The position numbers were made by a program, and so were the translations under genes. A stretch of 64,000 bases of DNA from Saccharospirillum impatiens DSM 12546 (GTDB lineage: Bacteria > Pseudomonadota > Gammaproteobacteria > Pseudomonadales > Natronospirillaceae), in contig NZ_AUIH01000008.1 in assembly GCF_000423605.1 (NCBI RefSeq), forward strand, positions 107,757 to 171,756, written 5' to 3'. The notes below the pieces were generated by a model. It searched no databases. It was not told the DNA's origin and saw nothing but the letters and a program-made list of their open reading frames with translations. Each line of letters opens with the position of its first letter. Position 1 is the first letter of the stretch. Of this stretch, positions 52,942 to 61,951 are shown piece by piece.

Positions 52942-53814
52942 ATGAACGTACAGGCCCATACCATAGAGACCCTACTGCGCAACGCACTGCCGAAACTGAC
53001 GCGGGCCGAACGGCAAGTAGCGACGTACATGCTGGGTAATTTCCCGGTAACGGTGCTCGGTTCGGTCGCATCCATCGCCCGCGCTGCCGGTGTATCGAGC
53101 CCGACAGTGGTGCGACTGGTGCAAAAACTGGGTTATGGGGGCTATCCGGATTTTCAGGCGGGTTTGCATGAGGAGTTGAGCGAGACGCTGGCATCACCGC
53201 TGACCAAACACGATAAATGGGCCGATGCCTACCCAAGTGCCCACATTCTCAACCACTTTGCCGATAAACTCGTCGACAACCTGAATGCCACCCTCGGACA
53301 GGTTGATCAAACCAGCTTCGATGCCACAACCGGATTGCTCTCAGCCCCTGAGCGACGAATCTATGCGCTGGGTGGCCGCCTGACGCATTCCATCGCGGAT
53401 TATTTCGCAACGGCTCTCAAGGTGATGCGCGGTGAAGTCGTCTTATTGTCATCCATGCCCAATACCTGGCCGACGGCTCTGCTGGATATGAATAAAGGAG
53501 ATGTACTGGTGGCGTTCGATGTGCGCCGCTATGAACCCGCCGTGGTGCAACTGGTCGAGCTGGCGCGTGAGCAGGGTGTTGAAATTGTACTGATTACCGA
53601 TCGCTGGGTATCACCTGCCGCTGTCCATGCGCGCTGCACCATGCCCTGCCACATTGAAGCCCCTTCCGCCTGGGATTCACTGACCCCGCTGATGGCGCTG
53701 GTCGAAGCGCTACTGGCAGGCGTTCAGGAGCGGCGCTGGGAAGAAACCAGCGCACGATTGAAGCGGATAGAAGATCTGTACGAGCGAACCCGTTTGTTCA
53801 AACGACCGCGCTAG
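52942..53814 (+). CDS. RpiR-family transcriptional regulator (HTH + SIS domains)
   Basis: The protein has 290 residues from ATG 52942; other in-frame starts upstream (52879, 52867) add only weak sequence. The N-terminal RpiR helix-turn-helix is in residues 1-80 (LTRAERQVATYMLGNFPVTVLGSVASIARAAGVSSPTVVRLVQKLGYGGYPDFQ region). The C-terminal SIS domain (about 125-260) binds phosphosugars in other RpiR regulators; RIYALGGRLTHSIADYFA and FDVRRYEPAVVQLVELA fit. It is divergent from TRAP operon 2 and probably controls it, suggesting a sugar-acid or amino-sugar related substrate. The 3' end overlaps the convergent RIO kinase gene by four bases. Confidence 0.9.
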   Translation: MNVQAHTIETLLRNALPKLTRAERQVATYMLGNFPVTVLGSVASIARAAGVSSPTVVRLVQKLGYGGYPDFQAGLHEELSETLASPLTKHDKWADAYPSAHILNHFADKLVDNLNATLGQVDQTSFDATTGLLSAPERRIYALGGRLTHSIADYFATALKVMRGEVVLLSSMPNTWPTALLDMNKGDVLVAFDVRRYEPAVVQLVELAREQGVEIVLITDRWVSPAAVHARCTMPCHIEAPSAWDSLTPLMALVEALLAGVQERRWEETSARLKRIEDLYERTRLFKRPR

Positions 53815-54668
53815 TCGTCCAAATCCTCAGCATTTTCCCAGCCTTTGCGCTCTTCTTCTTCGGCCAGAATGGCCGCAATTTCTCCCAACACACCATCAAC
53901 GTCAGCGGCGGATTCATCGACGTCAAAGTGGCCGGTCAGTTCGGTATCGTCGGTCAGATCACCGGCTTCATAAAGTGCCCAGAGTTCTTCCGCATAGTGA
54001 GTCTGATTGAGCTCGGGTGCAAATTGCCCGTAGTAGCGCGTCATGTTGCCGATATCGCGTTTCAACATCGACTGAGCGTTATTGTTGGCGGCGGCGTCGA
54101 CCGCTTGCGGCAGATCAATAATGACCGGCCCATAAGCATCGACCAATACATTGAATTCAGACAGATCGCCGTGAATCAGGCCTTCATTCAGCATCAATTT
54201 AACGTAGTGCATCATCAGCGCATGATCTTCCCGCGCCTGCTCCGGCGTGAGTACAACGTCGTCGAGCCTGGGAGCAACACCGCCGTCATCGTCGGTGACC
54301 AGTTCCATGATCATCACGCCGTCAATACAACCAAAGGGCTCAGGCACACGCACACCGGCCGCCGCGAGGCGATACAAGGCATCCACTTCGGCATTCTGCC
54401 AGGTTTCTTCCTGTTGCTTGCGGCCAAAACGCGAGCCTTTTTCCATGGCTCGGGCGCGGCGAGTGCTGCGCACCTTACGGCCTTCGGTATAGGTGGCGGC
54501 CTGTTTAAAACTGCGTTTTTTAGCATCTTTATAGACTTTGGCACACCGAATCTCATCGCCACAGCGAACAACAAACACAGCGGCTTCCTTGCCACTCATC
54601 AGAGCACTGATGACTTCATCGATGACGCCATCCTCAATCAGAGGTTGCAGGCGTGCAGGGGCTTTCAT
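53811..54668 (-). CDS. RIO-type protein kinase
   Basis: The protein has 285 residues. Motifs in order are EAAVFVVRCGDEIRCAKVYKDA with the ATP-binding Lys, the hinge MIMELV, the catalytic loop LIHGDLSEFNVLV with the Asp, and the metal-binding IIDLPQAVD. The C-terminal tail (residues 235-285) is very acidic (DDTELTGHFDVDESAADVDG; EEEERKGW). RIO1-type serine/threonine kinases occur in many proteobacteria; targets are not known. It is cytoplasmic and probably monocistronic. Confidence 0.92.
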   Translation of the reverse strand: MKAPARLQPLIEDGVIDEVISALMSGKEAAVFVVRCGDEIRCAKVYKDAKKRSFKQAATYTEGRKVRSTRRARAMEKGSRFGRKQQEETWQNAEVDALYRLAAAGVRVPEPFGCIDGVMIMELVTDDDGGVAPRLDDVVLTPEQAREDHALMMHYVKLMLNEGLIHGDLSEFNVLVDAYGPVIIDLPQAVDAAANNNAQSMLKRDIGNMTRYYGQFAPELNQTHYAEELWALYEAGDLTDDTELTGHFDVDESAADVDGVLGEIAAILAEEEERKGWENAEDLDD

Positions 54669-54725
54669 TCAGTTATATTCCTCTTCCAATCGGTGTGTTT
54701 GTTCCCGTTTTGCGCAACCGCGAAT

Positions 54726-55931
54726 TTACAGGTATTGCGCCGCACAATGGCCGCTGGCCCAGGCCCACTGAAAATTGTAGCCGCCCAGCCAGCCAGTCAC
54801 ATCCAGAACCTCGCCAATAAAATAGAGCCCCGGAACCGACTTAGCCTCGAATGTCTTTGACGACACTTCATCCGTACTAATACCGCCCCGCGTGACTTCT
54901 GCCGTGCGGTAACCTTCTGTACCGGCGGGCATCAGTCTCCAGCGGTGCAATACCTGACCAAGCGCTTCCGTATCGGCTTTGCTCAGGTTGGCCAGAGTGG
55001 TGCTGCCCAGCGCACGTACAGCCGGGTCATGATCCAGCCACGCCTGCACAAACCGTTTTGGCAGTAACAGCGCCAGAGCGTTTTTGAGCTCGCCCTTGCG
55101 ACCTTCAGTACGCCACTGTGCCAGACAATCGGCAATGGCGACATCCGGCAAGAAATCGATTTCGATGGCCTCGCCGGGCATCCAGTAATTGGAGATTTGC
55201 AACATGGCAGGGCCACTCAGGCCCTTGTGCGTAAACAACATCGCTTCTCGAAATCGGGTATCGCCACAGGACACACTGACCGGCACTGCGACACCCGCCA
55301 AAGACTGCGCCAGCGCCAGCAAGTCACCTGACAGCGTGAATGGCACCAGAGAAGCATCGCGGCGCTCCACTTTCAAATCAAACTGACCGGCCACCTGATA
55401 ACCGAACCCGGTTGCGCCCATGGTGGGAATTGACAATCCACCGGTGGCGACCACCAACGAAGGGGCCGCTACCCGGCCAGTCGATGTGGTCAATTGAAAC
55501 CGAGTGTCAGTCTGGTCCTCATTGTACTCGATGGATTCAACCTCGCACTGAGTACGAATGTCGACACCTGCGGCTTCGCACTCTGCCAGCAGCACAGCCA
55601 GAATGTCCTTTGACGACCGGTCACAGAACAGCTGCCCCAGCGTCTTTTCATGGAACGCCAGGTCGTATTTTTGCACCAGTGACAAAAAGTCGTAGGGGGT
55701 ATAGCGCTTCAGTGCGGATACACAAAAGTGCGGGTTTCGGGAAATGAAATGGGAGGGCTCCACCTCGTAGTTGGTGAAATTGCAGCGTCCGCCACCGGAC
55801 ATCAGGATTTTCTTGCCAACCTTTTTGGTATGCTCAAGCACCAGCATGCGTTTGCCACGATGACCCGCGGCAGCGGCGCACATCAGGCCGGCGGCACCAC
55901 CGCCGATAATCAGTCCATCGTACTGCTGCAT
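54726..55931 (-). CDS. FAD-dependent oxidoreductase of the HI0933/YhiN family
   Basis: The protein has 401 residues. The FAD-binding Rossmann motif is GLIIGGGAAGLMCAAAAGHRG at the N terminus (residues 6-25); VGKKILMSGGGRCNFTN (about 38-54) is the family signature. The C terminus reads GLYFIGEVLDVTGWLGGYNFQWAWASG, with the second FAD contact. Members are of uncertain reaction; some are linked to RNA or flavin chemistry. It is cytoplasmic, with no signal peptide. It is followed 57 bases later by the RIO kinase gene on the same strand. Confidence 0.93.
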   Translation of the reverse strand: MQQYDGLIIGGGAAGLMCAAAAGHRGKRMLVLEHTKKVGKKILMSGGGRCNFTNYEVEPSHFISRNPHFCVSALKRYTPYDFLSLVQKYDLAFHEKTLGQLFCDRSSKDILAVLLAECEAAGVDIRTQCEVESIEYNEDQTDTRFQLTTSTGRVAAPSLVVATGGLSIPTMGATGFGYQVAGQFDLKVERRDASLVPFTLSGDLLALAQSLAGVAVPVSVSCGDTRFREAMLFTHKGLSGPAMLQISNYWMPGEAIEIDFLPDVAIADCLAQWRTEGRKGELKNALALLLPKRFVQAWLDHDPAVRALGSTTLANLSKADTEALGQVLHRWRLMPAGTEGYRTAEVTRGGISTDEVSSKTFEAKSVPGLYFIGEVLDVTGWLGGYNFQWAWASGHCAAQYL

Positions 55932-55982
55932 ATCAGATCTGGGGGTCCCGTTGGCTCTGTAAGATAACTGGTACAGAGTGTA

Positions 55983-57098
55983 TCACAGCCCGGCGCCTGA
56001 CGAAGCGGTGGACACGACCCATCGGTCGCGCCCCCCATCCTTGGCGCCGTACAAGGCGTCGTCTGCGCGCTGAATCAGGCTGTTCAAGGAATCGCCCGGA
56101 ACCCAGCTTGCCGCTCCGGCGCTGAACGTCACAGCCCCATGTTCGAGACTGCATATCGCCCATTCAGTGCGCAGATGGGAGAGAAAGTTATTCGCCGCCT
56201 CCTCCGGGCCGGGAATGATCGCCAGAAATTCCTCACCGCCCGCTCGTCCGACCTGGCCTTTGGAAGGCTCACAACAAGCCCGCAATACCAGGGCGAACTG
56301 CACCAGGACTGTGTCTCCGTACAAATGACCGTGCCGGTCGTTTACTTTCTTGAAGTGATCCAAATCAAGCATGATCAGTGAAAAAGGCCGCTGGTGTGCC
56401 AGCGCCGCCATCACGCCCTGGTGAATAACCTTGTGATTTAACAGACCGGTAAGGCTGTCTTTGCGGGCCATATCCGTCAGCCGCTTGGACAACACATTGG
56501 CCTTGTACAGTTCCTGATTGAAACGACGGACATGCCCCAGAATAACGATGATCAGCAACATGGCTCCGGCGGAGTAACTGAACACCAGGTCGATCAGGCG
56601 CGTGAAGGTATCCGGATAGGGCGTTACCCAATGTGGAACCCACATCTCCAACAACAGGCAAACAACGGGCGAGACCAGCAAGAGAATCAGCGACCCGGCT
56701 CGCCAGCGGACCCAGACGCTTTGCACGCCCACGGCATAACTCACCAGAACCAGGTAAAGAATCAACGTTGGTCCCTGCGAACCGGCGTTTAAAAACCAGG
56801 TTGCCGGAGCCACAACCAGTGCCAGAATAGCCAACGATATAGCCGTTGCTTCAGATGTTCTGTCTCGCCAGCGCCCCTGCCACCACAGCCCGCCAAATAC
56901 CGGTAACGCGGCGACATAAATAGCAACCAACAAAAACGGTGTAATACCAAAAAGGCCATTAAACAAAGCCGACAGCAATAAAAAAACGAAGCTGGTCACG
57001 ATCAGTATCAGTTGCTGCTGCTTGAGCGTGTCGGAGTCGGGCCCTAATAGCCAGCGTACCAGAAGACGCAGTCCTCGCCGGCGTCGGCGGTCGGCCAT
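55983..57098 (-). CDS. GGDEF diguanylate cyclase with membrane sensor region
   Basis: The protein has 371 residues from ATG 57098 (MADRRRRRGLRLL), with AGAGAA upstream; ATG 57143 is an alternative without a good site. The N-terminal ~200 residues hold about six hydrophobic helices (a membrane sensor of MASE type). A linker (LSKRLTDMARKDSLTGLLNHKV) leads into the GGDEF domain, with metal-binding LDLDHFKKVNDRHGH and the active-site GRAGGEEFL (the A-site as GGEEF). An I-site RxxD is not evident. It makes c-di-GMP and works against phosphodiesterases such as the HD-GYP protein at 36099-37358. Confidence 0.93.
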   Translation of the reverse strand: MADRRRRRGLRLLVRWLLGPDSDTLKQQQLILIVTSFVFLLLSALFNGLFGITPFLLVAIYVAALPVFGGLWWQGRWRDRTSEATAISLAILALVVAPATWFLNAGSQGPTLILYLVLVSYAVGVQSVWVRWRAGSLILLLVSPVVCLLLEMWVPHWVTPYPDTFTRLIDLVFSYSAGAMLLIIVILGHVRRFNQELYKANVLSKRLTDMARKDSLTGLLNHKVIHQGVMAALAHQRPFSLIMLDLDHFKKVNDRHGHLYGDTVLVQFALVLRACCEPSKGQVGRAGGEEFLAIIPGPEEAANNFLSHLRTEWAICSLEHGAVTFSAGAASWVPGDSLNSLIQRADDALYGAKDGGRDRWVVSTASSGAGL

Positions 57099-57267
57099 AA
57101 GGGTTCTCTTTGGAGAATCAGCGATGGGGGTAGCCGATGTCATCAGGCGTTACTCTGAGCATGCATTCCGGGATATAGCCTACTGCGACACAAACGAAGC
57201 CGATAGTATGATCGTTTCCTGATCAGGTCGCAAAACCAATTAGCAGCGGCATAGCTGCTGGTCTGCG

Positions 57268-57681
57268 TCAGGGGTCAACTTTGCCACGCATGGCTTTTGT
57301 CTTGCCACGTTGAACCTTCTTTTCTACGCGACGGCGTTGCGACCCGCGGGTCGGTTTGGTGGGCCTGCGTGCTTTTTCCTGTTTGACCGCACCGCGAATC
57401 AAATCCGCCAGACGCTGCAGCGCATCGTCTTTGTTTTTTTCAAAGGTGCGGAACCTCTGGGCTTTAATGACGATCACACCGTCTTTGGTAATACGGTTAT
57501 CCGACAGGGCCAGCAAACGCTCTTTATAAAAATCAGGTAAGGCGGTTTTGGGCACATCGCACCGCAAATGCACGGCCGAAGCGACTTTATTAACGTTTTG
57601 GCCCCCGGCCCCCTGGGCCCGGATCTGAACAATATCGATCTCCCAGTCGGCCAGTGAGACAGCATTGGATAGTTGAAGCAT
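57268..57681 (-). CDS. arfB: peptidyl-tRNA hydrolase ArfB (alternative ribosome rescue)
   Basis: The protein has 137 residues. The GGQ motif (residues 26-28, RAQGAGGQNVNKV) catalyses release of nascent chains. The basic C-terminal tail (about 100-137, KQEKARRPTKPTRGSQRRRVEKKVQRGKTKAMRGK, given as position only) enters the mRNA channel of stalled ribosomes, as in ArfB/YaeJ. It acts on ribosomes stalled without a stop codon. It is monocistronic and ends in a short intergenic gap before the GGDEF gene. Confidence 0.95.
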   Translation of the reverse strand: MLQLSNAVSLADWEIDIVQIRAQGAGGQNVNKVASAVHLRCDVPKTALPDFYKERLLALSDNRITKDGVIVIKAQRFRTFEKNKDDALQRLADLIRGAVKQEKARRPTKPTRGSQRRRVEKKVQRGKTKAMRGKVDP

Positions 57682-57752
57682 AGGTTCCTTGTCTTGAATT
57701 CGGTTTACTGGTCACGATCAAACCACAAGCATTACCAGCCCGGCAACCCTGA

Positions 57753-58661
57753 TCAGGCATGCAACAGGGGCACTTCGGAGACCAGAAAGTCAACCGCCGC
57801 CCGTATTTTGGGAACCTGGTAGCGCCGTTTCTGATACAACAAATAGATGGCCAGGCCAGGTTCAGTGGTCACCCGAAGGCCAGGAGACACCACAACGGGA
57901 ACCAGGTCGCCACTGTCCAGATAGGGCTTTAACACCCAGTCCGGCAACATCAGAATACCCTCCCCCCGAACCGCTCTGTCCAACAGCCAGCGCCCGGCAT
58001 TGCTGGTCGCCACCCCGGGAGCGGACACATCCTGCCAACGGCCGTCCAGCTCACAGATCCAACGGGTTGGCCCTTGCGGCGTGCGAAAATAAAGCCCCCG
58101 GTGCTGCTTCAGATCGCGCGGGTGGGTTGGTGTGCCGAACCGTGCCAGATAGGCCGGTGAGGCCACTGCCATGAAATCGTTATTCATCAGTTTGATCGCA
58201 ATCACCCGCGCATCCGGTGCGTAGCCACCGCGAATGGCGATGTCCACGTCGTCACGGTCGAGCACGCTCAATTCATCGCTAAGCGTAATATCGAGCTCAA
58301 CCTCGGGATATAGTCGGTTGAACCGGTCCATCAGCGGCAACAGTATCTGTTCGCCGAACCCAACCATGGCGCTGATGCGCAGCCGGCCCATGGGGTCTGT
58401 CTGGTATAAACTGACGGCCTCGTGCGTGGCGTCCAGTTGCAACAGTACGTCCACGATGTCGCGGTAATAGCGCTGCCCGATTTCAGTCAACCGCACCACC
58501 CGGGTCGATCGGCTCAGCAGGGTCGCGCCAAGGTGCGCCTCAAGATCAGCCACCCGGCGTGAAAGCGACGACGGGGGTACCTGAAAATGCTCGGCTGCCC
58601 GCGAAAAACTGCTCGTTTCAGCGACTTTCACAAAATACTTGATGGCCCTTAGCTGATCCAT
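57753..58661 (-). CDS. LysR-family transcriptional regulator
   Basis: The protein has 302 residues. The helix-turn-helix is in residues 1-60 (FSRAAEHFQVPPSSLSRRVADLE, LLSRSTRVVRLTEIG). The effector domain carries GRLRISAMVGFGEQILLP and VDIAIRGGYAPDARVIAIKL. It is divergent from the quinone-oxidoreductase-like gene, with about 137 bases between, and is likely its regulator. The gap holds a widely spaced 10-bp inverted repeat. Confidence 0.92.
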   Translation of the reverse strand: MDQLRAIKYFVKVAETSSFSRAAEHFQVPPSSLSRRVADLEAHLGATLLSRSTRVVRLTEIGQRYYRDIVDVLLQLDATHEAVSLYQTDPMGRLRISAMVGFGEQILLPLMDRFNRLYPEVELDITLSDELSVLDRDDVDIAIRGGYAPDARVIAIKLMNNDFMAVASPAYLARFGTPTHPRDLKQHRGLYFRTPQGPTRWICELDGRWQDVSAPGVATSNAGRWLLDRAVRGEGILMLPDWVLKPYLDSGDLVPVVVSPGLRVTTEPGLAIYLLYQKRRYQVPKIRAAVDFLVSEVPLLHA

Positions 58662-58676
58662 GGTCGTGTCACGCCT

Positions 58677-58749
58677 CTATTATTGCCTTTAAGACAACAA
58701 ATATTCGCCTATTTGAGGCTTTTTATCATCCCTAAGTGCGCAATAATAG
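58677..58749. promoter_or_regulatory. widely spaced inverted repeat in LysR divergent region
   Basis: CTATTATTGC (58677-58686) and GCAATAATAG (58740-58749) are perfect 10-bp inverted repeats separated by 53 bases, flanking an A/T-rich core. A LysR tetramer can bind two such sites; this is the best candidate operator in the gap. Confidence 0.45.
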
Positions 58750-58798
58750 ATCACAGTCGACAACAAACCGTATCAACCATGAACGAGGCGAACCCATC

Positions 58799-59794
58799 AT
58801 GAACACCTATACAGCCATCCACTTAATTAAAAGACCCTCAGGTGCTATCGGTCCCGAGCTGTTCGAAGTCATCCAGAAACCCACACCAACGGTGAGCGAG
58901 GGCGAGTTTCTGGTTCGCCAGACACACATGTCACTCGACCCCGCCATGCTGGGGTGGATGTCACCGGATACAGAAAGCTATATTCCACCGGTTGAGCTGG
59001 GTACCGTAATGCGCTCGTCGGGCCTGGGCGAAGTCATTGAATCAAAGCACCCTGATTTTTCACCCGGTGACCGCGTCATGGGCATGTTTGGCTGGCAGGA
59101 AATGGCTCTCAGCAACGGACAGGGCATCAATAAGGTAGACCCTTCGTTACCGCCCGACATGCTGTTGTCGATTTTTGCCCTGCCCGGTTTAACCGCCACC
59201 CAGGGGCTCTTCAGCATCGGTAAACCCAAGGCCGGGGAAACAATCGTCGTGTCCGGTGCCGCCGGTTCAGTTGGTTCCATTGTCGGTCAGTTGGCCAAAG
59301 CCGATGGCCTGAGGGTGATTGGCGTGGTTGGCAGTGATGAAAAAGCCGACTGGATCATTAATGATCTGGGCTTTGATGGTGCGGTGAATTACAAAACCGA
59401 CGACCTGGGCACCAAGCTCGATACTCTGGCGCCAGAGGGCATAGACCTTTACTTTGAAAACACTGGTGGCCCGATACAACACCGGGTATTCGAACGCATG
59501 AACGCTCATGGGCGGATCATGGTCTGCGGTATGATCGCCGACTATACGGCCCGTGAACCAAGCCCCGGCCCAAACTGGATGAACATCATCAAAAAACGCC
59601 TGCTGATTCAGGGCTTCACCATGCCGGATCACCTGCACCAGGCGCCGCAGTTGCTGGAAAAACTGACGCCCTATGTGCAGCAGGGCAAGATCAAATACCG
59701 GGCTCACACCCTGGAAGGCCTGGCGTCAGCCATGACCGGTTTGAACCTGTTTTTCACAGGCGGTAACGAGGGCAAACTCATCGTCAAACTGTAA
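58799..59794 (+). CDS. NADP-dependent MDR oxidoreductase (CurA/leukotriene B4 dehydrogenase-like)
   Basis: The protein has 331 residues from ATG 58799 (MNTYTAIHLIKRP), with GAGG upstream. It follows the zinc-free medium-chain dehydrogenase pattern: RQTHMSLDPAMLGWM, GDRVMGMFGWQEMA, the nucleotide loop VSGAAGSVGSIVGQLAK, and ENTGGPIQHRVFERMNAHGRIMVCG. No zinc ligands are apparent. It probably reduces an alpha,beta-unsaturated ketone or aldehyde with NADPH in the cytoplasm. It is divergent from a LysR gene and followed by a strong palindrome at 59807-59840. Confidence 0.92.
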   Translation: MNTYTAIHLIKRPSGAIGPELFEVIQKPTPTVSEGEFLVRQTHMSLDPAMLGWMSPDTESYIPPVELGTVMRSSGLGEVIESKHPDFSPGDRVMGMFGWQEMALSNGQGINKVDPSLPPDMLLSIFALPGLTATQGLFSIGKPKAGETIVVSGAAGSVGSIVGQLAKADGLRVIGVVGSDEKADWIINDLGFDGAVNYKTDDLGTKLDTLAPEGIDLYFENTGGPIQHRVFERMNAHGRIMVCGMIADYTAREPSPGPNWMNIIKKRLLIQGFTMPDHLHQAPQLLEKLTPYVQQGKIKYRAHTLEGLASAMTGLNLFFTGGNEGKLIVKL

Positions 59795-59806
59795 TCAGGT
59801 TGCTTA

Positions 59807-59840
59807 GCGAAGGGGCCCGCAGCAGTGCGGGCCCCTTCGC
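59807..59840. terminator. 15-bp perfect hairpin between convergent genes
   Basis: GCGAAGGGGCCCGCA (59807-59821) pairs exactly with 59826-59840 around a four-base loop. It sits between the MDR gene and the convergent FMN/b5 gene, so it may stop transcription from both sides, though neither side has a T run. Confidence 0.7.
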
Positions 59841-60635
59841 TCAACGAGCATCTGACAGGGCTTGCGCCGCCAACCCTACAAAGGCTTCGTGGGCCCCGGT
59901 TGCGCCGCTGATGGCATCAACTCCTTCGGGCACGCCCTGCTCGATCAACATTCGCTCATAAGCCGGGTAGGTAGACAATTGCGTTACCCCGCCACTGACG
60001 CGTCGCCAGCGCTCGGCATAATTCATGTCGGCCGACTTGCGATAATTAACCGTTCCGTCTTCATCTCGTGCGAACTCATCGAAATACACACCAACGATAC
60101 GATTGCCTTGCACTGAAATTTCAATAATCCCAAAGGTTCCGCGACTGCCGGGCTCAGCCTCGGCATAGTAACTGCCATCGCGATAACGAACGCCCTGACC
60201 TTCAGTGCCCGTGGCGGTCCGCTCGCTGGCGTCAACCGCCGCCTCATTGATCGATTGATTGAGCGCCGCCAGATCCACATCCGCACCCTCAAGATAACCC
60301 ACCAGAAAATCATCCAGCAGCGCTTCGGCACCCTGACTGTGAGGCCGGCCATTGCCTTTATCGACCCAACCCTCGGTTGACGGACGCCCGCACCATTGCG
60401 TCATGACCGATGCCGGCGTTGGATGACGGTCAATAAAATCAGTGACGTCATACACCAGTCCCTCAATTTCTTTCCAGCAACTGTCTGCCGAATTGTGAGT
60501 GGCCAGTTCATCCAAAGTGATTTCACGCACACGAGCATCAGATTCCGCCACCGTTGGCGCAACCCAGACCACGGCGATCAGCGTCAGCAGGCTGCTGACG
60601 AATGCAATCAGTGCAGAATAGGCAAATTTATTCAT
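59841..60635 (-). CDS. exported cytochrome b5 / FMN-binding domain fusion
   Basis: The protein has 264 residues with an N-terminal signal/anchor (residues 8-28). Residues 36-115 form a cytochrome b5-type heme domain: EITLDELATHNSADSCWKEI, VYDVTDFIDRHP with the first ligand His71, and GRPHSQGAEALLDDF with the second ligand His99; both expected ligands are present. Residues 160-262 are an FMN_bind domain (YYAEAEPGSRGTFGIIEISVQGNRI) ending VDAISGATGAHEAF. SGAT (243-246) is the covalent flavinylation-type motif used by ApbE. The fusion of b5 and FMN_bind is unusual. It is co-transcribed and overlaps the ferric-reductase-like gene (ATGA), so it is the likely periplasmic acceptor of that membrane flavoprotein. 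Confidence 0.88.
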   Translation of the reverse strand: MNKFAYSALIAFVSSLLTLIAVVWVAPTVAESDARVREITLDELATHNSADSCWKEIEGLVYDVTDFIDRHPTPASVMTQWCGRPSTEGWVDKGNGRPHSQGAEALLDDFLVGYLEGADVDLAALNQSINEAAVDASERTATGTEGQGVRYRDGSYYAEAEPGSRGTFGIIEISVQGNRIVGVYFDEFARDEDGTVNYRKSADMNYAERWRRVSGGVTQLSTYPAYERMLIEQGVPEGVDAISGATGAHEAFVGLAAQALSDAR

Positions 60636-61924
60636 AAAAAATCAAAGACCTCACTGTGAATGGCATTGCCTGTGATACCGGCCCGTTTCAACAAGGGAAT
60701 AAGGTGTTTCATCATGCCTGGAGGGCCACACAAGTAGACCTCTCTGTCGCGGAAATCCGGGCAATGCTCTTCCAAAAAAGCAACGGTGACTGCGCCCTGC
60801 ACGGAAAAATGATGAGCGGTAATATCAAAGCGAGATTGCTTGACGGCAATGTTCTGAAGTTCGTCGAGATAGTAGGAGCGATACTCATCCTGTGACAGAT
60901 AAAACAAATGCACAGAAGCATCGGTCTGGTCGTCCAGCATCGCGCGCGCACCACTGACAAAAGGGGTAATGCCAATACCGCCACCCAGCCAAAGTTGATC
61001 GCGCTTCGGGTAATGGCGCAAATAGAAGTCACCGTAAGGACCTTCGACGTCCACACGACTGCCCGGCGGCACCTGTTGCAAAGCATGGCTGGCATCACCG
61101 AGGTCTTTGATACCGAGTCGCAGCATCGGGTCAGACGGTGCCGAGGCGATCGTGTAGGGGTGCTCTTCGCGATTGCCGGCGCTCAGCCCCGGTACTTGTG
61201 GCGTCAGGTAAACAAACTGGCCCGCCATATAGCGCATGGGTTCGCCCAATGGCTTCAGACAAATCTCGACCACATCGTGCTTCAGTTGCCGCACCTCAGC
61301 GACTTCCCAGGCCGACCGGCCCAGATGAGGAGATAACACTTTGCGCCAAACGATGGCCCCGATAGACAGAGCGCCCAGCACCCACCAAACCAGCGGCTGA
61401 TCAGCCAAGGGCAAGGTATGAATCAAGCCCAATACCAGGGCCGGTGCTGATAATAGATGCAACCGTTTCCAGCGCTGGTAATTCAACCGGCCAAAGAACT
61501 GGAATGTCGGCGCCAGAAACACCACCATCAGCGCCAGAGCAAGCCACCCTGCCCATATAGGCCAATTAGCAACATCAGGAAATAGCCCGGCCAGGCTAAG
61601 AGTGCGACCCTGGGTAACCGTCGCAAAGCCAAGCAGCCAGGCGTGAAGCAAGATATTCACAAACCCCATAAACCCGACCAGTCGATGGATCCTCCACAAC
61701 CGGGGTAAACCACCAAACATAAGGTCAAGCTTGGGTAGCCGCAGGCTCATCAGCGCCGCCAGCAGTAGCAACGTCAGCCCAACGACACCCACCAAACGAC
61801 CGCTCCAGCGAAACCAAACCACAGGATCGGTGGAAGGTGAAGGCCAGTGATTCAGCAGAAATATCGCCACCGGGATAAGCCCCAGTACCAACAGTATTCC
61901 CTCTCCGGGTTTGAACCAGCGCAT
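60632..61924 (-). CDS. ferric-reductase-like membrane flavoprotein with FAD/NAD module
   Basis: The protein has 430 residues from ATG 61924, with AAGGAG seven bases upstream. The N-terminal part has about six helices with two pairs of histidines: WRIHRLVGFMGFVNILLHAW (about 78-97) and WKRLHLLSAPALVLGLIHTL (about 152-171), the pattern of the ferric reductase/NOX-type transmembrane heme b core. The C-terminal module binds FAD (EEHPYTIASAP) and NAD(P)H (LWLGGGIGITPFVSG, CGPPGMMKHLIPL). It passes electrons from NAD(P)H across the membrane. It overlaps the b5/FMN gene by four bases, and its promoter carries an FNR box at class II distance. Confidence 0.9.
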   Translation of the reverse strand: MRWFKPGEGILLVLGLIPVAIFLLNHWPSPSTDPVVWFRWSGRLVGVVGLTLLLLAALMSLRLPKLDLMFGGLPRLWRIHRLVGFMGFVNILLHAWLLGFATVTQGRTLSLAGLFPDVANWPIWAGWLALALMVVFLAPTFQFFGRLNYQRWKRLHLLSAPALVLGLIHTLPLADQPLVWWVLGALSIGAIVWRKVLSPHLGRSAWEVAEVRQLKHDVVEICLKPLGEPMRYMAGQFVYLTPQVPGLSAGNREEHPYTIASAPSDPMLRLGIKDLGDASHALQQVPPGSRVDVEGPYGDFYLRHYPKRDQLWLGGGIGITPFVSGARAMLDDQTDASVHLFYLSQDEYRSYYLDELQNIAVKQSRFDITAHHFSVQGAVTVAFLEEHCPDFRDREVYLCGPPGMMKHLIPLLKRAGITGNAIHSEVFDFL

Positions 61925-61951
61925 GAATGCTCCTTAGGTAGCCGAGCACAC

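Noticed and set aside
53928..54860. Open frame on the plus strand opposite the RIO kinase (310 residues)
   Set aside because: Antisense to a clear gene with catalytic motifs; no ribosome binding site or domain.
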